Of a DNA stretch of 64,000 nt, positions 1 to 9,024 are shown one piece after another (position 1 is the stretch's first letter; every line of letters begins with the position of its first letter). The stretch spans positions 372,001-436,000 of the forward strand of contig JAFIGX010000024.1 in assembly GCA_017849455.1 (NCBI GenBank), read 5' to 3'. Position numbers and translations under genes: made by a program. The notes beneath the pieces were generated by a model. That model had not been told where the DNA came from. It did no database searches and worked only from the letters and a program-made list of their open reading frames with translations. The stretch comes from Pseudobacter sp. (GTDB lineage Bacteria; Bacteroidota; Bacteroidia; Chitinophagales; Chitinophagaceae).

Positions 1-1283
1 TTCGCATAGTCAACATAGTTAGCTGGTTTGGATGTATTGTTGGAGAGATAACCGGCCGGTAAAGCGGCGCCCGTTTCATCGAAGGAGGCTTTGATGCCCG
101 ATTCATACAGGTCTTTTGCCGTTCCGCCCATATTCCATCCACGCAATGCACCTTCTGCCCGAAGGAAATAGACTTCGGCAGCGGTCATCCAGGGCATGGG
201 TGTTTCGTTCGTTACATTCAAATAGGAAAAGGGCTGGTAGGCAGATCTCACTACAGCGATGCCTGCACGAATACCCACATATTCAGCAGTATGGCCCGGT
301 AACGAAGAAGGGCGGAAATAAACGGCGATCCGGGAGTCATTGTATCCGTACAGGATCGATTGCATCGAAGCGCCCATCCTGGCTTCGAGATAATCTTCAC
401 ATAAAGTGCGCAATGGGTTTTTGAAATTGAAAGAAGTACCACCTTTTTGATACAGGGCATTATCTGCCTTGGCGCTCATTACACCTGCAGGGCTGTTGAT
501 CGCTTCTTCAGCGTACTGCTGCGCTTTGGCCCGGTCGGCATATACGATCCGCATGGCCAATCTTAGTTTCAATGAATTACCGAACCTCGCCCATTTCAGG
601 TAATCGCCTCCATAGATCATATCATATTTAGCCAGTGGCTTTCCTCCTGCAGCGCCGAGCTTCGACAGGATACCAACGGCCCTGCTCAGTTCGGTAAGCA
701 TGGAATAATAGATCTTATCCTGTGCATCATAAGCCGGTGTGAAAGAGCCTGACTCCAGTGCCGAATAGGGGATAGGGCCATACATATCGGTGGCTTTGGA
801 CATGCCCGCTATCTTAATGATCTGTGCAACGGAGAACTGAAGTGAATCTCCTGAGATATCGGTTACATTTTTTACATTCTTCCAGGCTGCCATCAACGCA
901 CCGGCCAGGTTGAACTCCTGGTTGATCCAACCCGGAATAAAATTGTAAGTAAGGTTATTGCTATTCCCGGCCCAGTCTCCCGCCTGTCCCATGAAACCTG
1001 AAAAAACATCACCGGCCAGACTGTATGCCAATTGGTACTGGTTCACGAAATCGGTCCCTGAAGCTACATCGCCTGCAGGCGTGACCGCATTGAACATATC
1101 AGGAAAATTCTTGCCGGTTGAATAGCCATCCGCTTCGAGCATTTGAGCGGTAGGTTTGTAGGGATCTGTGTTGTACCCGGAATATTTTTTTGTGCACGAT
1201 GCAATAAGGGATATAATAAATGCGAACAGCATCATATACTTTACATATCCCCATTTATTTTTCAACAATTGTGTAGTATGCAT
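1..1283 (-). CDS. SusD/RagB-like outer-membrane lipoprotein (C-terminus beyond window)
   Basis: Reading the minus strand from an ATG at 1283 gives an uninterrupted frame to the window edge, so about 428 residues are visible and the C-terminus is missing. The N-terminus has a hydrophobic stretch and a lipobox (IASC, then KK), as expected for a lipoprotein. The body has the alpha-helical, TPR-like composition of SusD proteins, and resembles the subgroup that usually pairs with SusC proteins starting with an STN domain. SusD proteins sit on the cell surface and hold the ligand for their SusC partner. It starts 27 bases after the SusC stop, so it is the last visible gene of a sigma/FecR/susC/susD unit. 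Substrate cannot be inferred; no enzyme genes are visible on this side. Confidence 0.85.
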   Translation of the reverse strand, partial: MHTTQLLKNKWGYVKYMMLFAFIISLIASCTKKYSGYNTDPYKPTAQMLEADGYSTGKNFPDMFNAVTPAGDVASGTDFVNQYQLAYSLAGDVFSGFMGQAGDWAGNSNNLTYNFIPGWINQEFNLAGALMAAWKNVKNVTDISGDSLQFSVAQIIKIAGMSKATDMYGPIPYSALESGSFTPAYDAQDKIYYSMLTELSRAVGILSKLGAAGGKPLAKYDMIYGGDYLKWARFGNSLKLRLAMRIVYADRAKAQQYAEEAINSPAGVMSAKADNALYQKGGTSFNFKNPLRTLCEDYLEARMGASMQSILYGYNDSRIAVYFRPSSLPGHTAEYVGIRAGIAVVRSAYQPFSYLNVTNETPMPWMTAAEVYFLRAEGALRGWNMGGTAKDLYESGIKASFDETGAALPAGYLSNNTSKPANYVDYA

Positions 1284-1310
1284 AATCGAATTTTAAGGGA
1301 TTCGTAATGG

Positions 1311-4300
1311 CTAGAACTGAGCTCTTATGCTAAATCCGATGCTCCTGTAACTGGGCTGGCGGAAATAGTCGATGCCCTGATAAAATGTTCCGGTGGATGC
1401 GGTGGATTCGGGATCGAAAGGAGCCTTGTTATAGAACATGAACAGGTTATGGCCGGTGAGCGCAACGCGGATATTCTCGACCTTCCCGCCCAACCACTTG
1501 CCCGGGATGGTATAGGCCAATGCTGCCTCCCTCAATCTAACATTGGTGGCACTGTATACATAATAGGCAGGCATACCAACGGAGCCACCGGATGCAGCGC
1601 CTAACATATTGTAATAAGCCTGAACATTTGGGTATAGTTTGCCGTAGATCTCCACACCGCCTCTGTTGCGGTCGTCGGCAGATCTTTGCGATACGCCATA
1701 CGCATCCATCACTGCCTGGGTGAATGAAACTCCGACGCCACCTACGCGGGCATCGACGAGGAAGGAAAGTTCTACATTATTATAAGAGAGGGTATTTCTC
1801 CAACCCAGGGTATAGTCGGGCGTGGTACGGCCGATATATCTTTTGGGTATTATCTGTTTGGCGATGGCCCCGCTGCCTGGATCTACCCAGAGGTTTCCCT
1901 GGTTGTCTTCCCGCAATACTTGCGAGATGTACATATCGGCCATCGAACCGCCTTTTACCAACAGGTTTTCCAGGTCCCCGACCGAACTGACGGAACTGGA
2001 ATCCTGTCCGAAGATCTCACCGGTAACAGGGTTCTTGAATCCTTCGGAGAGGCGTATCACTTTATTCCTGTTCAGGGTGAAGATCAGGTTGGACGACCAG
2101 TTGATTCCACTATAGCTCATATTATACCCGGCACTGGCTTCGATCCCCTTATTCTGGATATTGCCGGCATTGTAATAGAACACTGTGTACAATGATCCTG
2201 TTAAGGGGATCGTTAAGAGTTGATTGGTGGTATTGGATTTGTAGAACGTAGCATTAAGGCTTAAACGATTATTGAAGAACTTCAGCTCCGCGCCAGCTTC
2301 ATACGAACGGGTGCGCTCCGGAAGATATTCCGGGAATGGCGCTGGCCTGAAAGTATTGTCATCTATGGGATATACCGGGTTGGTCAAACCGAAGCCGGGA
2401 GGATTGCCCACCTCAGCATAGGAGAACCTTAATTTGGCGAATGATAGAATATTTTTAGGAATGCCCAGCACATCGTTGATGATACCCGAAATACCAATGG
2501 ATGGAAAAAAGTAAGATGATTTGGTAGCAAAACCATTGGGTAATTGGGAAGGCCATTCATACCTGCCGGTGGCATCGAGGTATAACCAGCCCTTATAATC
2601 GAACTGAGCTGTTGCAAAAACAGACTGCAATTGCGACCGGCTGTATGTTTGTTTGGAAGCAGGGACCATATTATTCGTAGTGAAGAGATTGGCCAGTTTG
2701 GTAAGGTTCCCTTTTACTTCGAGTGTGTCCGATCTGTCGTCCTGAAAGCTTCCCCCGACATTGGAAGTAAGATGCAGAAATGGGGCGATCTTATGCCTGA
2801 TGGTGGCGATCAGATCAGCGTAGGTGTTCTTTGAAGGGCTGGTCCTTATTCCATAGTAACCATATTCTGAAGCGAACAAAGTATTGGTGCCTGCAGGATA
2901 CTTCGATTCAGAGACGGCATTCACATGATCGATCCGCGCCCTGCCGGTGATGTCGAGCCAATCGAAAACACTGTACTTGGCCGTAAGGCTGATCATATAC
3001 CTGTCCTTTTTATTGATGTTCGACTCTGCATCCGTGATCCAGTAAGGGTTTTCAGCCTGTAATCCTTCCAGGCTGCCATAAGGCCAGAACTGCGTGGAAA
3101 TTTTGCGGCTCGGATCATAACGGGTATAGACCTGGTATTTTCTGATATCATCACCGGGAGGGAACAGGTAGATGGGCACTAAAGGATTGTGGTATTGTCC
3201 CTGTGCGATCATATTCCTGTCATCCTGTTTTACATACATGGCATTCACGTCTACAGTCAACCGGTTGGTCAGGTTGATGCTATGCCGCAAATAAAAGTTG
3301 TACCTGTTATAAGTATTCTTCCTGATAATGCCTTGCGCATTGTTGGTGCCGATGGAAAAGAACGTTTGGCTTTTTTCAGTACCACCCGAAAAGCTGATGG
3401 AGTTGAAGATATTGGTGCCTGTCTGGAAAAAATCTTTCGGCTTATAGCCCGATGGCTCCGGCAGCTTCGACCCCCAGCTTGCGTATTGGTCGGGTGTTAC
3501 CTGTCCGTACGTGTTTTGAAATTTAGGCATTACGAAAGGGCTGAAAAAATCGGAGCTGTGCGAGAAATTTATTCTCAGTTTACCTGAACTTCCTTTTTTG
3601 GTAGTGACCAGGATCACCCCATTGGCGCCCTGGTTGCCGTACAATGCAGAAGCAGAAGGGCCTGTCAATGCCGATATACTTTCAATGTCTTCAGGGTTGA
3701 TGCTGGAGATCCCTTCGCCACTGGTTGTGCCGCCGAATGCGTTACTGGCATCTTTTGTATTACCACCGTTGAGGTTCGGCATAGGGATGCCATCGATCAC
3801 ATACAATACATTGTTGTTCTGGTTGATGGATTTCGTGCCGCGCATAACGACCCTGGAGCCGCCGCCAATGCCTGAGGAGCTTGGATTGATCGTAACACCC
3901 GCGATCTTCCCGGCCAGCGCATTGACGAAATTGGCATCCTTGTTCCGTGTAACCTCTTCTCCTTTTACTTCCTGCACATTATAGGTAAGTGCCCTGGCTG
4001 ATTTTTTGATCCCCAATGCGGTGACCACCACCTGCTCTATTTCCCTTGGTTTGGGCAGCATGGTAATACTGATGACGGCCGCGTCGGTCACTCTTATTTC
4101 CTGTGTTATATACCCTACATACGAAATGGTCAGCACATCGCCGGGGGAGGCAGTAATGGAAAACCGCCCGTTGATATCTGTTGCCACCCGCACCGGTTTC
4201 CCTTTTATTCCCACGGTAGCGCCGGCCAAAGGGGCGCCTGAGCTATCTTTCACGATACCGATAATATCGTTTACGATCGTTTTCCCCCCGATCGATCCAG

Positions 4301-4667
4301 GCTTTTCGGGCCTGGCCCTAATCACGATCGTTTTGTCGATAATGGCGTAAATGACCGGAAGATCTTTGAAGCATTTTTCCAAGACCTGCTCGATGGTCGC
4401 GTTTTTTACATTGATCGTTATCTTTTCGCCCTTGCTGAATAGTTTTTCATTGTAGAAGAACTGATAGCCTGTTTGTGAATTGATCTTCCTGAAGAGCTGT
4501 TTGGGCGTAATATTTTTTTCCGTGAGGGTTACCTGCTGTGAATATCCTGCTGCCCTTACGTGCAGGCAGGCAATGAATAGCAGTGAAGTAATGAGCTTCA
4601 TGGCGCGCAACGTTTTGGTAATTGAATTTCTCTTCGGAGGGAATAGGCAGAGAAAAGTTAAATTCAT
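1311..4667 (-). CDS. SusC/RagA TonB-dependent transporter with N-terminal STN domain
   Basis: 1118 residues. Order of parts: signal peptide (a second in-frame ATG at 4601 starts MKLITSLLF), an STN signalling domain at about 45-100, a carboxypeptidase-regulatory-like beta-sandwich at about 135-210, the TonB plug from about 212 (EQVVVTALG) with the family motif ALYGNQGANGVILVTTKKG, then a large beta-barrel ending in an aromatic strand (IRAQF). It imports ligand across the outer membrane using TonB. The STN domain is the part known to contact FecR-type anti-sigma factors, and the FecR gene lies just upstream on the same strand, so this is a transporter that also signals. Substrate unknown; proteins of this kind are not limited to glycans. 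The later start at 4601 would leave a shorter signal peptide and is possible. Confidence 0.92.
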   Translation of the reverse strand: MNLTFLCLFPPKRNSITKTLRAMKLITSLLFIACLHVRAAGYSQQVTLTEKNITPKQLFRKINSQTGYQFFYNEKLFSKGEKITINVKNATIEQVLEKCFKDLPVIYAIIDKTIVIRARPEKPGSIGGKTIVNDIIGIVKDSSGAPLAGATVGIKGKPVRVATDINGRFSITASPGDVLTISYVGYITQEIRVTDAAVISITMLPKPREIEQVVVTALGIKKSARALTYNVQEVKGEEVTRNKDANFVNALAGKIAGVTINPSSSGIGGGSRVVMRGTKSINQNNNVLYVIDGIPMPNLNGGNTKDASNAFGGTTSGEGISSINPEDIESISALTGPSASALYGNQGANGVILVTTKKGSSGKLRINFSHSSDFFSPFVMPKFQNTYGQVTPDQYASWGSKLPEPSGYKPKDFFQTGTNIFNSISFSGGTEKSQTFFSIGTNNAQGIIRKNTYNRYNFYLRHSINLTNRLTVDVNAMYVKQDDRNMIAQGQYHNPLVPIYLFPPGDDIRKYQVYTRYDPSRKISTQFWPYGSLEGLQAENPYWITDAESNINKKDRYMISLTAKYSVFDWLDITGRARIDHVNAVSESKYPAGTNTLFASEYGYYGIRTSPSKNTYADLIATIRHKIAPFLHLTSNVGGSFQDDRSDTLEVKGNLTKLANLFTTNNMVPASKQTYSRSQLQSVFATAQFDYKGWLYLDATGRYEWPSQLPNGFATKSSYFFPSIGISGIINDVLGIPKNILSFAKLRFSYAEVGNPPGFGLTNPVYPIDDNTFRPAPFPEYLPERTRSYEAGAELKFFNNRLSLNATFYKSNTTNQLLTIPLTGSLYTVFYYNAGNIQNKGIEASAGYNMSYSGINWSSNLIFTLNRNKVIRLSEGFKNPVTGEIFGQDSSSVSSVGDLENLLVKGGSMADMYISQVLREDNQGNLWVDPGSGAIAKQIIPKRYIGRTTPDYTLGWRNTLSYNNVELSFLVDARVGGVGVSFTQAVMDAYGVSQRSADDRNRGGVEIYGKLYPNVQAYYNMLGAASGGSVGMPAYYVYSATNVRLREAALAYTIPGKWLGGKVENIRVALTGHNLFMFYNKAPFDPESTASTGTFYQGIDYFRQPSYRSIGFSIRAQF

Positions 4668-4743
4668 AACTTTGATCAGTTTGGTTAAATAATAAGCATT
4701 CTTTACCTGGAGTGTTTATATGCTGTTTAACCCTACATATTCA

Positions 4744-4778
4744 ACAGGGAGTGGTCGTAACACTTCCTGTTTTATTTT
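4744..4778 (+). terminator. Hairpin with T-rich tail between fecR-like and susC-like genes
   Basis: A 10-base stem (ACAGGGAGTG with CACTTCCTGT, one G-U pair) with a 7-base loop is followed on the plus strand by TTTATTTT. The genes on both sides are on the minus strand, so as a terminator it would stop antisense transcription. In the minus-strand message it would be a hairpin without a strong U tract, between the regulator and transporter genes, where it could alter message stability. Function is inferred. Confidence 0.35.
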
Positions 4779-4796
4779 GCAAGGCCCTGCGATCTG

Positions 4797-6008
4797 TTAC
4801 ATGACGGTTATTTTTCTTTTGTCTAATTTGAACTGAAGGCCACCTTCTTTCAAGATTTTCAGGACATCTTCGATGTTGCTCTTCCGGCTGATCAACCCGC
4901 TGAAGGTTTCCGTGAATCCCTGTTTTTCATAAACAACATCCACATCGTACCAGCGGCTGATCTGGCGCATGATGCTCTCCACATCCTGGTTATTGAAAAC
5001 AAAGGCATTATTTTTCCATCCCAATACTTCTTCCAGGTCAACATCCCGGTGGATGCGGACAGGTGCAGCCTCCTCACGCAGGAATTCTGCCTGCTCACCC
5101 GGCGTGATGGTGGCAGCCTGCGCATGTCCGGAAAGCCTTCCTACTCTCACTGAACCTTCCATCAGCGTTGTTCTCACACTTTTTTCATCCGGGTAAGCAT
5201 TGATATTGAAATGCGTGCCCAATACAGTTACTTCTGTACCATTGGCTTCCACTTTGAATGGATTCGATGCATCGTGTTTCACTTCAAAATAGGCTTCCCC
5301 GGTTATCGTCACTTTTCTTTCATTGCCTGCGAATAAAGTGGGGAAGCGGATAGAGGAGGCGGCATTGAGCCATACCTTGCTTCCATCGGGAAGCACCAGT
5401 CTGAATTGCCCGCCTCTTGGAGTGCTCATCACATTGTATCGTATTTCCGTGTCTTTAGCGTGACTGCCTGCAGTATAGCTCAATTGTCCACCTGCCTGTT
5501 TGATGATCCTGGTATTGCCCTGCATGAGCTGCCCATTGTCCGGCATACTATCGAGGACGACCGATCTTCCGTCTGCGAGCGTGAGTACGGCCTTATCGGC
5601 GCCCGGAACGATCTGATCGATGATTGTTTTTTCATTTTTAACAACGGGAACGCTATGCGGTTTACTTCTATACAGCAGGAGCAATAACCCGCCTGCCAAG
5701 ATGAAAAGGATGGCTGCTGCAACACTTCTGAACCCCCTGCGACTAAACAACGGTTTAACAGCAGCCTCCTTTTTCGCCGACAACGAAATGGAATCGATTA
5801 TTATAGAGTGAGCCTTCTTCAGCAGATACTGGTGTTCTTCGCCATGGTCCTGCAGATCATTATCATTGTATAGCTCAGCGAGGATCAGGTCATGTAAAAG
5901 CTGTTCATTTTCCGGAATGTTGAAATGCCGGAATAAGGTTTCCGTTTCTTCCGGTGTACACTCGTTGGCGAGATATTTTTGAAAAAGGTCTGTCAGTGGG
6001 CTGTTCAT
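4797..6008 (-). CDS. FecR family anti-sigma factor
   Basis: 403 residues. The N-terminal ~85 residues are cytoplasmic and should bind the sigma factor. One membrane segment lies near 95-113 (ILFILAGGLLLLLY). A periplasmic FecR domain covers about 190-300 (TPRGGQFRLVLPDGSKVWLN, then GEAYFEVKHD and LGTHFNINAY). A C-terminal small domain at about 325-403 (DUF4974 type) ends in ITVM. FecR proteins relay the occupied state of an STN-type SusC to the ECF sigma factor. It lies 92 bases downstream of the sigma gene and upstream of the STN-SusC, all on one strand. The ATG at 6008 gives the usual N-terminus. Confidence 0.93.
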   Translation of the reverse strand: MNSPLTDLFQKYLANECTPEETETLFRHFNIPENEQLLHDLILAELYNDNDLQDHGEEHQYLLKKAHSIIIDSISLSAKKEAAVKPLFSRRGFRSVAAAILFILAGGLLLLLYRSKPHSVPVVKNEKTIIDQIVPGADKAVLTLADGRSVVLDSMPDNGQLMQGNTRIIKQAGGQLSYTAGSHAKDTEIRYNVMSTPRGGQFRLVLPDGSKVWLNAASSIRFPTLFAGNERKVTITGEAYFEVKHDASNPFKVEANGTEVTVLGTHFNINAYPDEKSVRTTLMEGSVRVGRLSGHAQAATITPGEQAEFLREEAAPVRIHRDVDLEEVLGWKNNAFVFNNQDVESIMRQISRWYDVDVVYEKQGFTETFSGLISRKSNIEDVLKILKEGGLQFKLDKRKITVM

Positions 6009-6100
6009 TTTTTTGGTCCCATTAGTGGGACTTGACAGCTATTACGTTCGAAAAGGAGGGATACTCTGCCCTGTACAAAAATTTTTTTTCAGGAGGCGGT

Positions 6101-6670
6101 TCAGTCGTGCAGAAAAAGGAAGACCAGGATATACAGGTGCATGGCCAGGTGCTTGCGGATGAACTTGGTAGCCTTGACGATATGGTCACTGATGGTGGCA
6201 GGGGAGATATTCAGCAACTCGGCTACTTCATGATAGGTCTTGTCTTCGAATTTCACGAGCTTGAAAACATGCCTTCTTTGGGGGGACAGCCTGTTCACGA
6301 TATCCTGTATGGCCGCTTCATTTTCTTTTTTGAATAGTTCTTCTTCCAAACCTTCATAGTTGCCGGAATGGAGCTGTGACAGGCTTTTTCGCATATTTCT
6401 CTCCCTGGCGGCCTTTCGGTAGAAGTCGTAAACAAGGTTTTCGGAAATGCGGAATAAATACGAGCGGAAAGACCTTTCGGGATCGATGCTTTCACGGTGA
6501 TTCCAAACTTTTATGAAAGTATTCTGGAGGATCTCCACTGCTTCCGTTTCAGATTTGGTGAACCTGATCAGTTTACCCAACAACCTGCCGCTATAAAGGT
6601 GATATAACGCGGTAAATGCGGTCTGACTACCGAGCTTTAATGCAATAATAAGCTCCTTTTCCTCCTGCAT
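6101..6670 (-). CDS. ECF-type RNA polymerase sigma factor
   Basis: 189 residues from the ATG at 6670. A 5-codon extension to a TTG at 6685 is open but less likely. Region 2 is seen at about 20-90 (ALKLGSQTAFTALYHLYSG, later ILQNTFIKVWNHRE and FRSYLFRISENLVYDFYRK), and region 4 at about 120-175 (RLSPQRRHVFKLVKFEDKTY, then NISPATISDHIVKA helix-turn-helix). The C-terminus is short and hydrophobic (LYILVFLFL), as often seen in Bacteroidota ECF factors paired with FecR. Expected target: the susC/susD pair at 1-4667. A 13-base sequence shared with the LacI/SusC gap of the pectin locus lies about 95 bases upstream, so a LacI protein may also control this gene. Confidence 0.92.
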   Translation of the reverse strand: MQEEKELIIALKLGSQTAFTALYHLYSGRLLGKLIRFTKSETEAVEILQNTFIKVWNHRESIDPERSFRSYLFRISENLVYDFYRKAARERNMRKSLSQLHSGNYEGLEEELFKKENEAAIQDIVNRLSPQRRHVFKLVKFEDKTYHEVAELLNISPATISDHIVKATKFIRKHLAMHLYILVFLFLHD

Positions 6671-6765
6671 CGGTGTAATCGGCAAAGCAATTAACGGTTT
6701 AGTGATGCAAATAAAATTACATAAATGAAATTATTTATGCTAAAAATATTTACGTGGATTTGATA

Positions 6766-6778
6766 TTACGCAATCGTT
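6766..6778 (-). promoter_or_regulatory. Candidate LacI-type site upstream of the ECF sigma gene
   Basis: The minus strand reads AACGATTGCGTAA, identical over 13 bases to a site at 10169-10181 in the gap between the LacI gene and the pectin susC gene. The CGATTGC core also occurs in the operators before the two tandem LacI genes (37604-37619, 38726-38741). It is an incomplete palindrome (TTATCAAA-CG-ATTGCGTA). The regulator is not known; binding is inferred from sequence sharing and position. Confidence 0.35.
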
Positions 6779-6809
6779 TGATAAATGAGTTCACTGCTCA
6801 GGCGGGCTT

Positions 6810-7367
6810 TCATTTCATTTGCACCAAACGAATTTCCCTGATGAATAGCTGGCCTGCCTTTGCAGACGGCTGGCCTTTCAGCATATTCCCTTTGAATTGT
6901 AGAGTGAGATAATAACCGGACAGTATGGTCTGCCCGGTCATTATCTTTTCGAGGCTCCTGGTGATATCGATCTCCAGCCGGTGGCGGGGCGCATTACCGG
7001 TGAGCAGGTAAGGGTCGAGTACATTGACGAAGTACCTGCTCTCTGCAGTCAATTTTTCGCCCACCGTCTTTTGCGAAGAGAGATAGATCTCGTAGACACC
7101 ATCGGGCGCAGCATCCAGCCGGATACCTTCGAACTGCAGGAAGGTCTTCCTGCTCTTGTCGATGACATTCTTCCCTTGCGCTTTCAGGTATACCTGTTTC
7201 GAAGGCGTCGCCACATCGATATGTACAGGCTGATCGCTTATGGCAATGATAACGGTATCCTGCCCGGAAGGATTGGCTGTTCCTTTTTCCGGAGGCTTGT
7301 TCATCGTTCCGCAGGAAGAGCCGACCAGGTATAATAGTAGGTATATCGGTAGACCGGTGGAGATCAT
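6810..7367 (-). CDS. Small lipoprotein resembling a free tyrosinase C-terminal domain
   Basis: 185 residues. Signal peptide with a probable lipidation cysteine (VGSSC), then a Pro/Lys-rich linker. Residues ~50-180 resemble the last ~125 residues of the tyrosinase encoded directly upstream: a KVYLKAQG-like strand, then FLQFEGIRLDAAPDGVYEIYL beside the tyrosinase FVELEGLSINKAPEGVVEVYL, then SRYFVNVLDPYLLTG beside SKSFVGVLDLFTGSG, and a closing strand. It carries no copper-binding histidine motifs. The gap to the tyrosinase stop is 5 bases, so the two are surely co-transcribed. In plant-type tyrosinases the C-terminal domain covers the active site, so a free membrane-anchored copy could act as a cap, chaperone or anchor; that role is inference. 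Confidence 0.75.
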   Translation of the reverse strand: MISTGLPIYLLLYLVGSSCGTMNKPPEKGTANPSGQDTVIIAISDQPVHIDVATPSKQVYLKAQGKNVIDKSRKTFLQFEGIRLDAAPDGVYEIYLSSQKTVGEKLTAESRYFVNVLDPYLLTGNAPRHRLEIDITRSLEKIMTGQTILSGYYLTLQFKGNMLKGQPSAKAGQLFIREIRLVQMK

Positions 7368-7372
7368 GGTAA

Positions 7373-8854
7373 TTATCTTTCTGCTTTTTCTACAGCAAAA
7401 TTTATGCTGCCTATCTGGATATCGTTACTAATGGCTGTTTCTCTTTTGTTAATTGTATTGCCTCTTACGAAAAATGTCAGCTCTGCATTTTTAAGGTCGG
7501 CTATCCGCAGGCCCAGTGCCCGTGCAGCAGTAGTGGCATTGATGCGCTGGGCGCCTTGTTCATGATGGCCCTCATGCCCCGACCCGGTGAACAGGTCGAG
7601 CACACCTACGAACGACTTGCTCCGGGGATTGGGTTTCTCCGATGCCGGCAGGTTCAAATATACTTCCACCACGCCTTCTGGGGCTTTATTGATCGACAGA
7701 CCTTCCAGTTCCACGAACAATTTATCGGATGGCCCGGTGGTGGAAACATTGAGCTTTTCCATTTTTTCAGTCCGCATGAAATTTTCCAGTTCCTGCACTT
7801 TCGCATTGCGGAAAGAGGCTTTCTGGATATTCTTATCGATCGTCAATTTTTCGGGGATCCTAATGAGGGGTATCGTCTTCCATTTCCAATCCCACCATTT
7901 TATTATAAGATTGCAGGGGAGCTTGAATGGGAAATCATACCTGTAGTTCAATGAAGCGGCCGTATTCACTACCTGGCCGCCTGTCATATTCACCGCCTTA
8001 CCATTCTCATCGAAGAAGGTATAGGTCTTATTCATCCAGGTGCTGTTGGACGTGGGGTTCGATCTGCCGCCGCACATGCGCAGCCATTGTTCCCATAGTC
8101 TGTCGATATTGGCATGGTGAAGCCAGAAGACCGGGTCTTTGGCGGCAGTGGGAACGCTTCCCATATTTCCTCCGATGGCCACGTGGATGGAGCCATGCGG
8201 CCCTTCGATATCAGTCTGAAAATCGAAATAAGGAATATCACCGAGCGCATTGTTGATGGCGATCATCGGGCCATTGCTGAGTGCGCCGCCACCATTGATG
8301 GAAGGGTTGCGGCTCCCATCATATAAGGTATTGCCGGGAGCGCTGTTCCTGTAATCGGGATGCAGCACCGGGTTGGTCTGATAGTTCCAGTAGGGCAGGG
8401 TAAGATTGGGATTGCCCGATTTAGCCCTTAATATCCTCTCGAAGAAATACAGGTACATCCGGTGCCAGGAAAAGAAGAATTGAGTTCCATGCTGGCAGGA
8501 ATTCCAGGAGGGCAGGTTATTCGGTAAAGTAGTGCCGTGAATGGCCGCCTGGTACAACCAACTGGTAGGATCAGTGACCGGCAAGGCTTTCATGGCAGCG
8601 ATGCCTGTTTTAATGGAGCTGATCTCTGCCGGGGTCAGGGAATAGATATTTTTCCGGATCATCACGGCAGATGGACTTCCGGGGGAAGGAGCAAAAGGAG
8701 TGGCGGCAATATTGGCAGATGGAACAGCACAGGATACAATATTGCCGGCAGCAGGAGCGGCCGGTGTTGCCGTTTGATAACGGGTATCCTTATGTGCAGA
8801 TAGCAACAATACGAACACAGCAATGCTGCAGGAAAAAAGGATTAATTTTTTCAT
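7373..8854 (-). CDS. Secreted tyrosinase / polyphenol oxidase, plant-type
   Basis: 493 residues with a Sec signal peptide (MKKLILFSCSIAVFVLLLSA). Copper A ligands are likely H106 (AAIHG), H122 (CQHG) and H131 (SWHRMY); C120 may form the Cys-His thioether. Copper B ligands are likely H220 and H224 (PHGSIHVAIGG) and H247 (DPVFWLHHANID). A C-terminal beta domain at about 365-493 resembles the KFDV domain of plant polyphenol oxidases, which shields the active site until removed. The enzyme oxidises phenols to quinones with oxygen. It precedes a small lipoprotein made of a similar C-terminal domain. It lies on the same strand as the LacI gene at 9025-10065, after a 170-base gap, so it may have its own promoter. 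Substrate could be plant phenolics. Confidence 0.9.
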   Translation of the reverse strand: MKKLILFSCSIAVFVLLLSAHKDTRYQTATPAAPAAGNIVSCAVPSANIAATPFAPSPGSPSAVMIRKNIYSLTPAEISSIKTGIAAMKALPVTDPTSWLYQAAIHGTTLPNNLPSWNSCQHGTQFFFSWHRMYLYFFERILRAKSGNPNLTLPYWNYQTNPVLHPDYRNSAPGNTLYDGSRNPSINGGGALSNGPMIAINNALGDIPYFDFQTDIEGPHGSIHVAIGGNMGSVPTAAKDPVFWLHHANIDRLWEQWLRMCGGRSNPTSNSTWMNKTYTFFDENGKAVNMTGGQVVNTAASLNYRYDFPFKLPCNLIIKWWDWKWKTIPLIRIPEKLTIDKNIQKASFRNAKVQELENFMRTEKMEKLNVSTTGPSDKLFVELEGLSINKAPEGVVEVYLNLPASEKPNPRSKSFVGVLDLFTGSGHEGHHEQGAQRINATTAARALGLRIADLKNAELTFFVRGNTINKRETAISNDIQIGSINFAVEKAER

Positions 8855-8896
8855 GTAAGGCAGTTTTAGTTTTAAAGAATGAAAGAGGGTAGTATA

Positions 8897-8910
8897 TCAC
8901 GGGTACGTGA
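8897..8910. repeat. Short inverted repeat upstream of the tyrosinase gene
   Basis: TCACG-GGTA-CGTGA, a 5-base perfect inverted repeat with a 4-base centre, 43 bases before the tyrosinase start. It could be a small operator or a leader hairpin; no regulator is indicated. The rest of the gap 8855-9024 is A/T-rich and probably holds the promoter: the minus strand has TATATTTA near 8960, one base off the Bacteroidota -7 element, but no convincing -33 partner. Confidence 0.25.
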
Positions 8911-9024
8911 ATACGCTAACTTTTCAGAGACATGAATCCTTGGGTGGAATTTTTGGATGGGGGAGATTACAGGATAAATATACGTAAAAAAATTAATTTG
9001 TGTGAAAATAGCAAAAACGTATTT

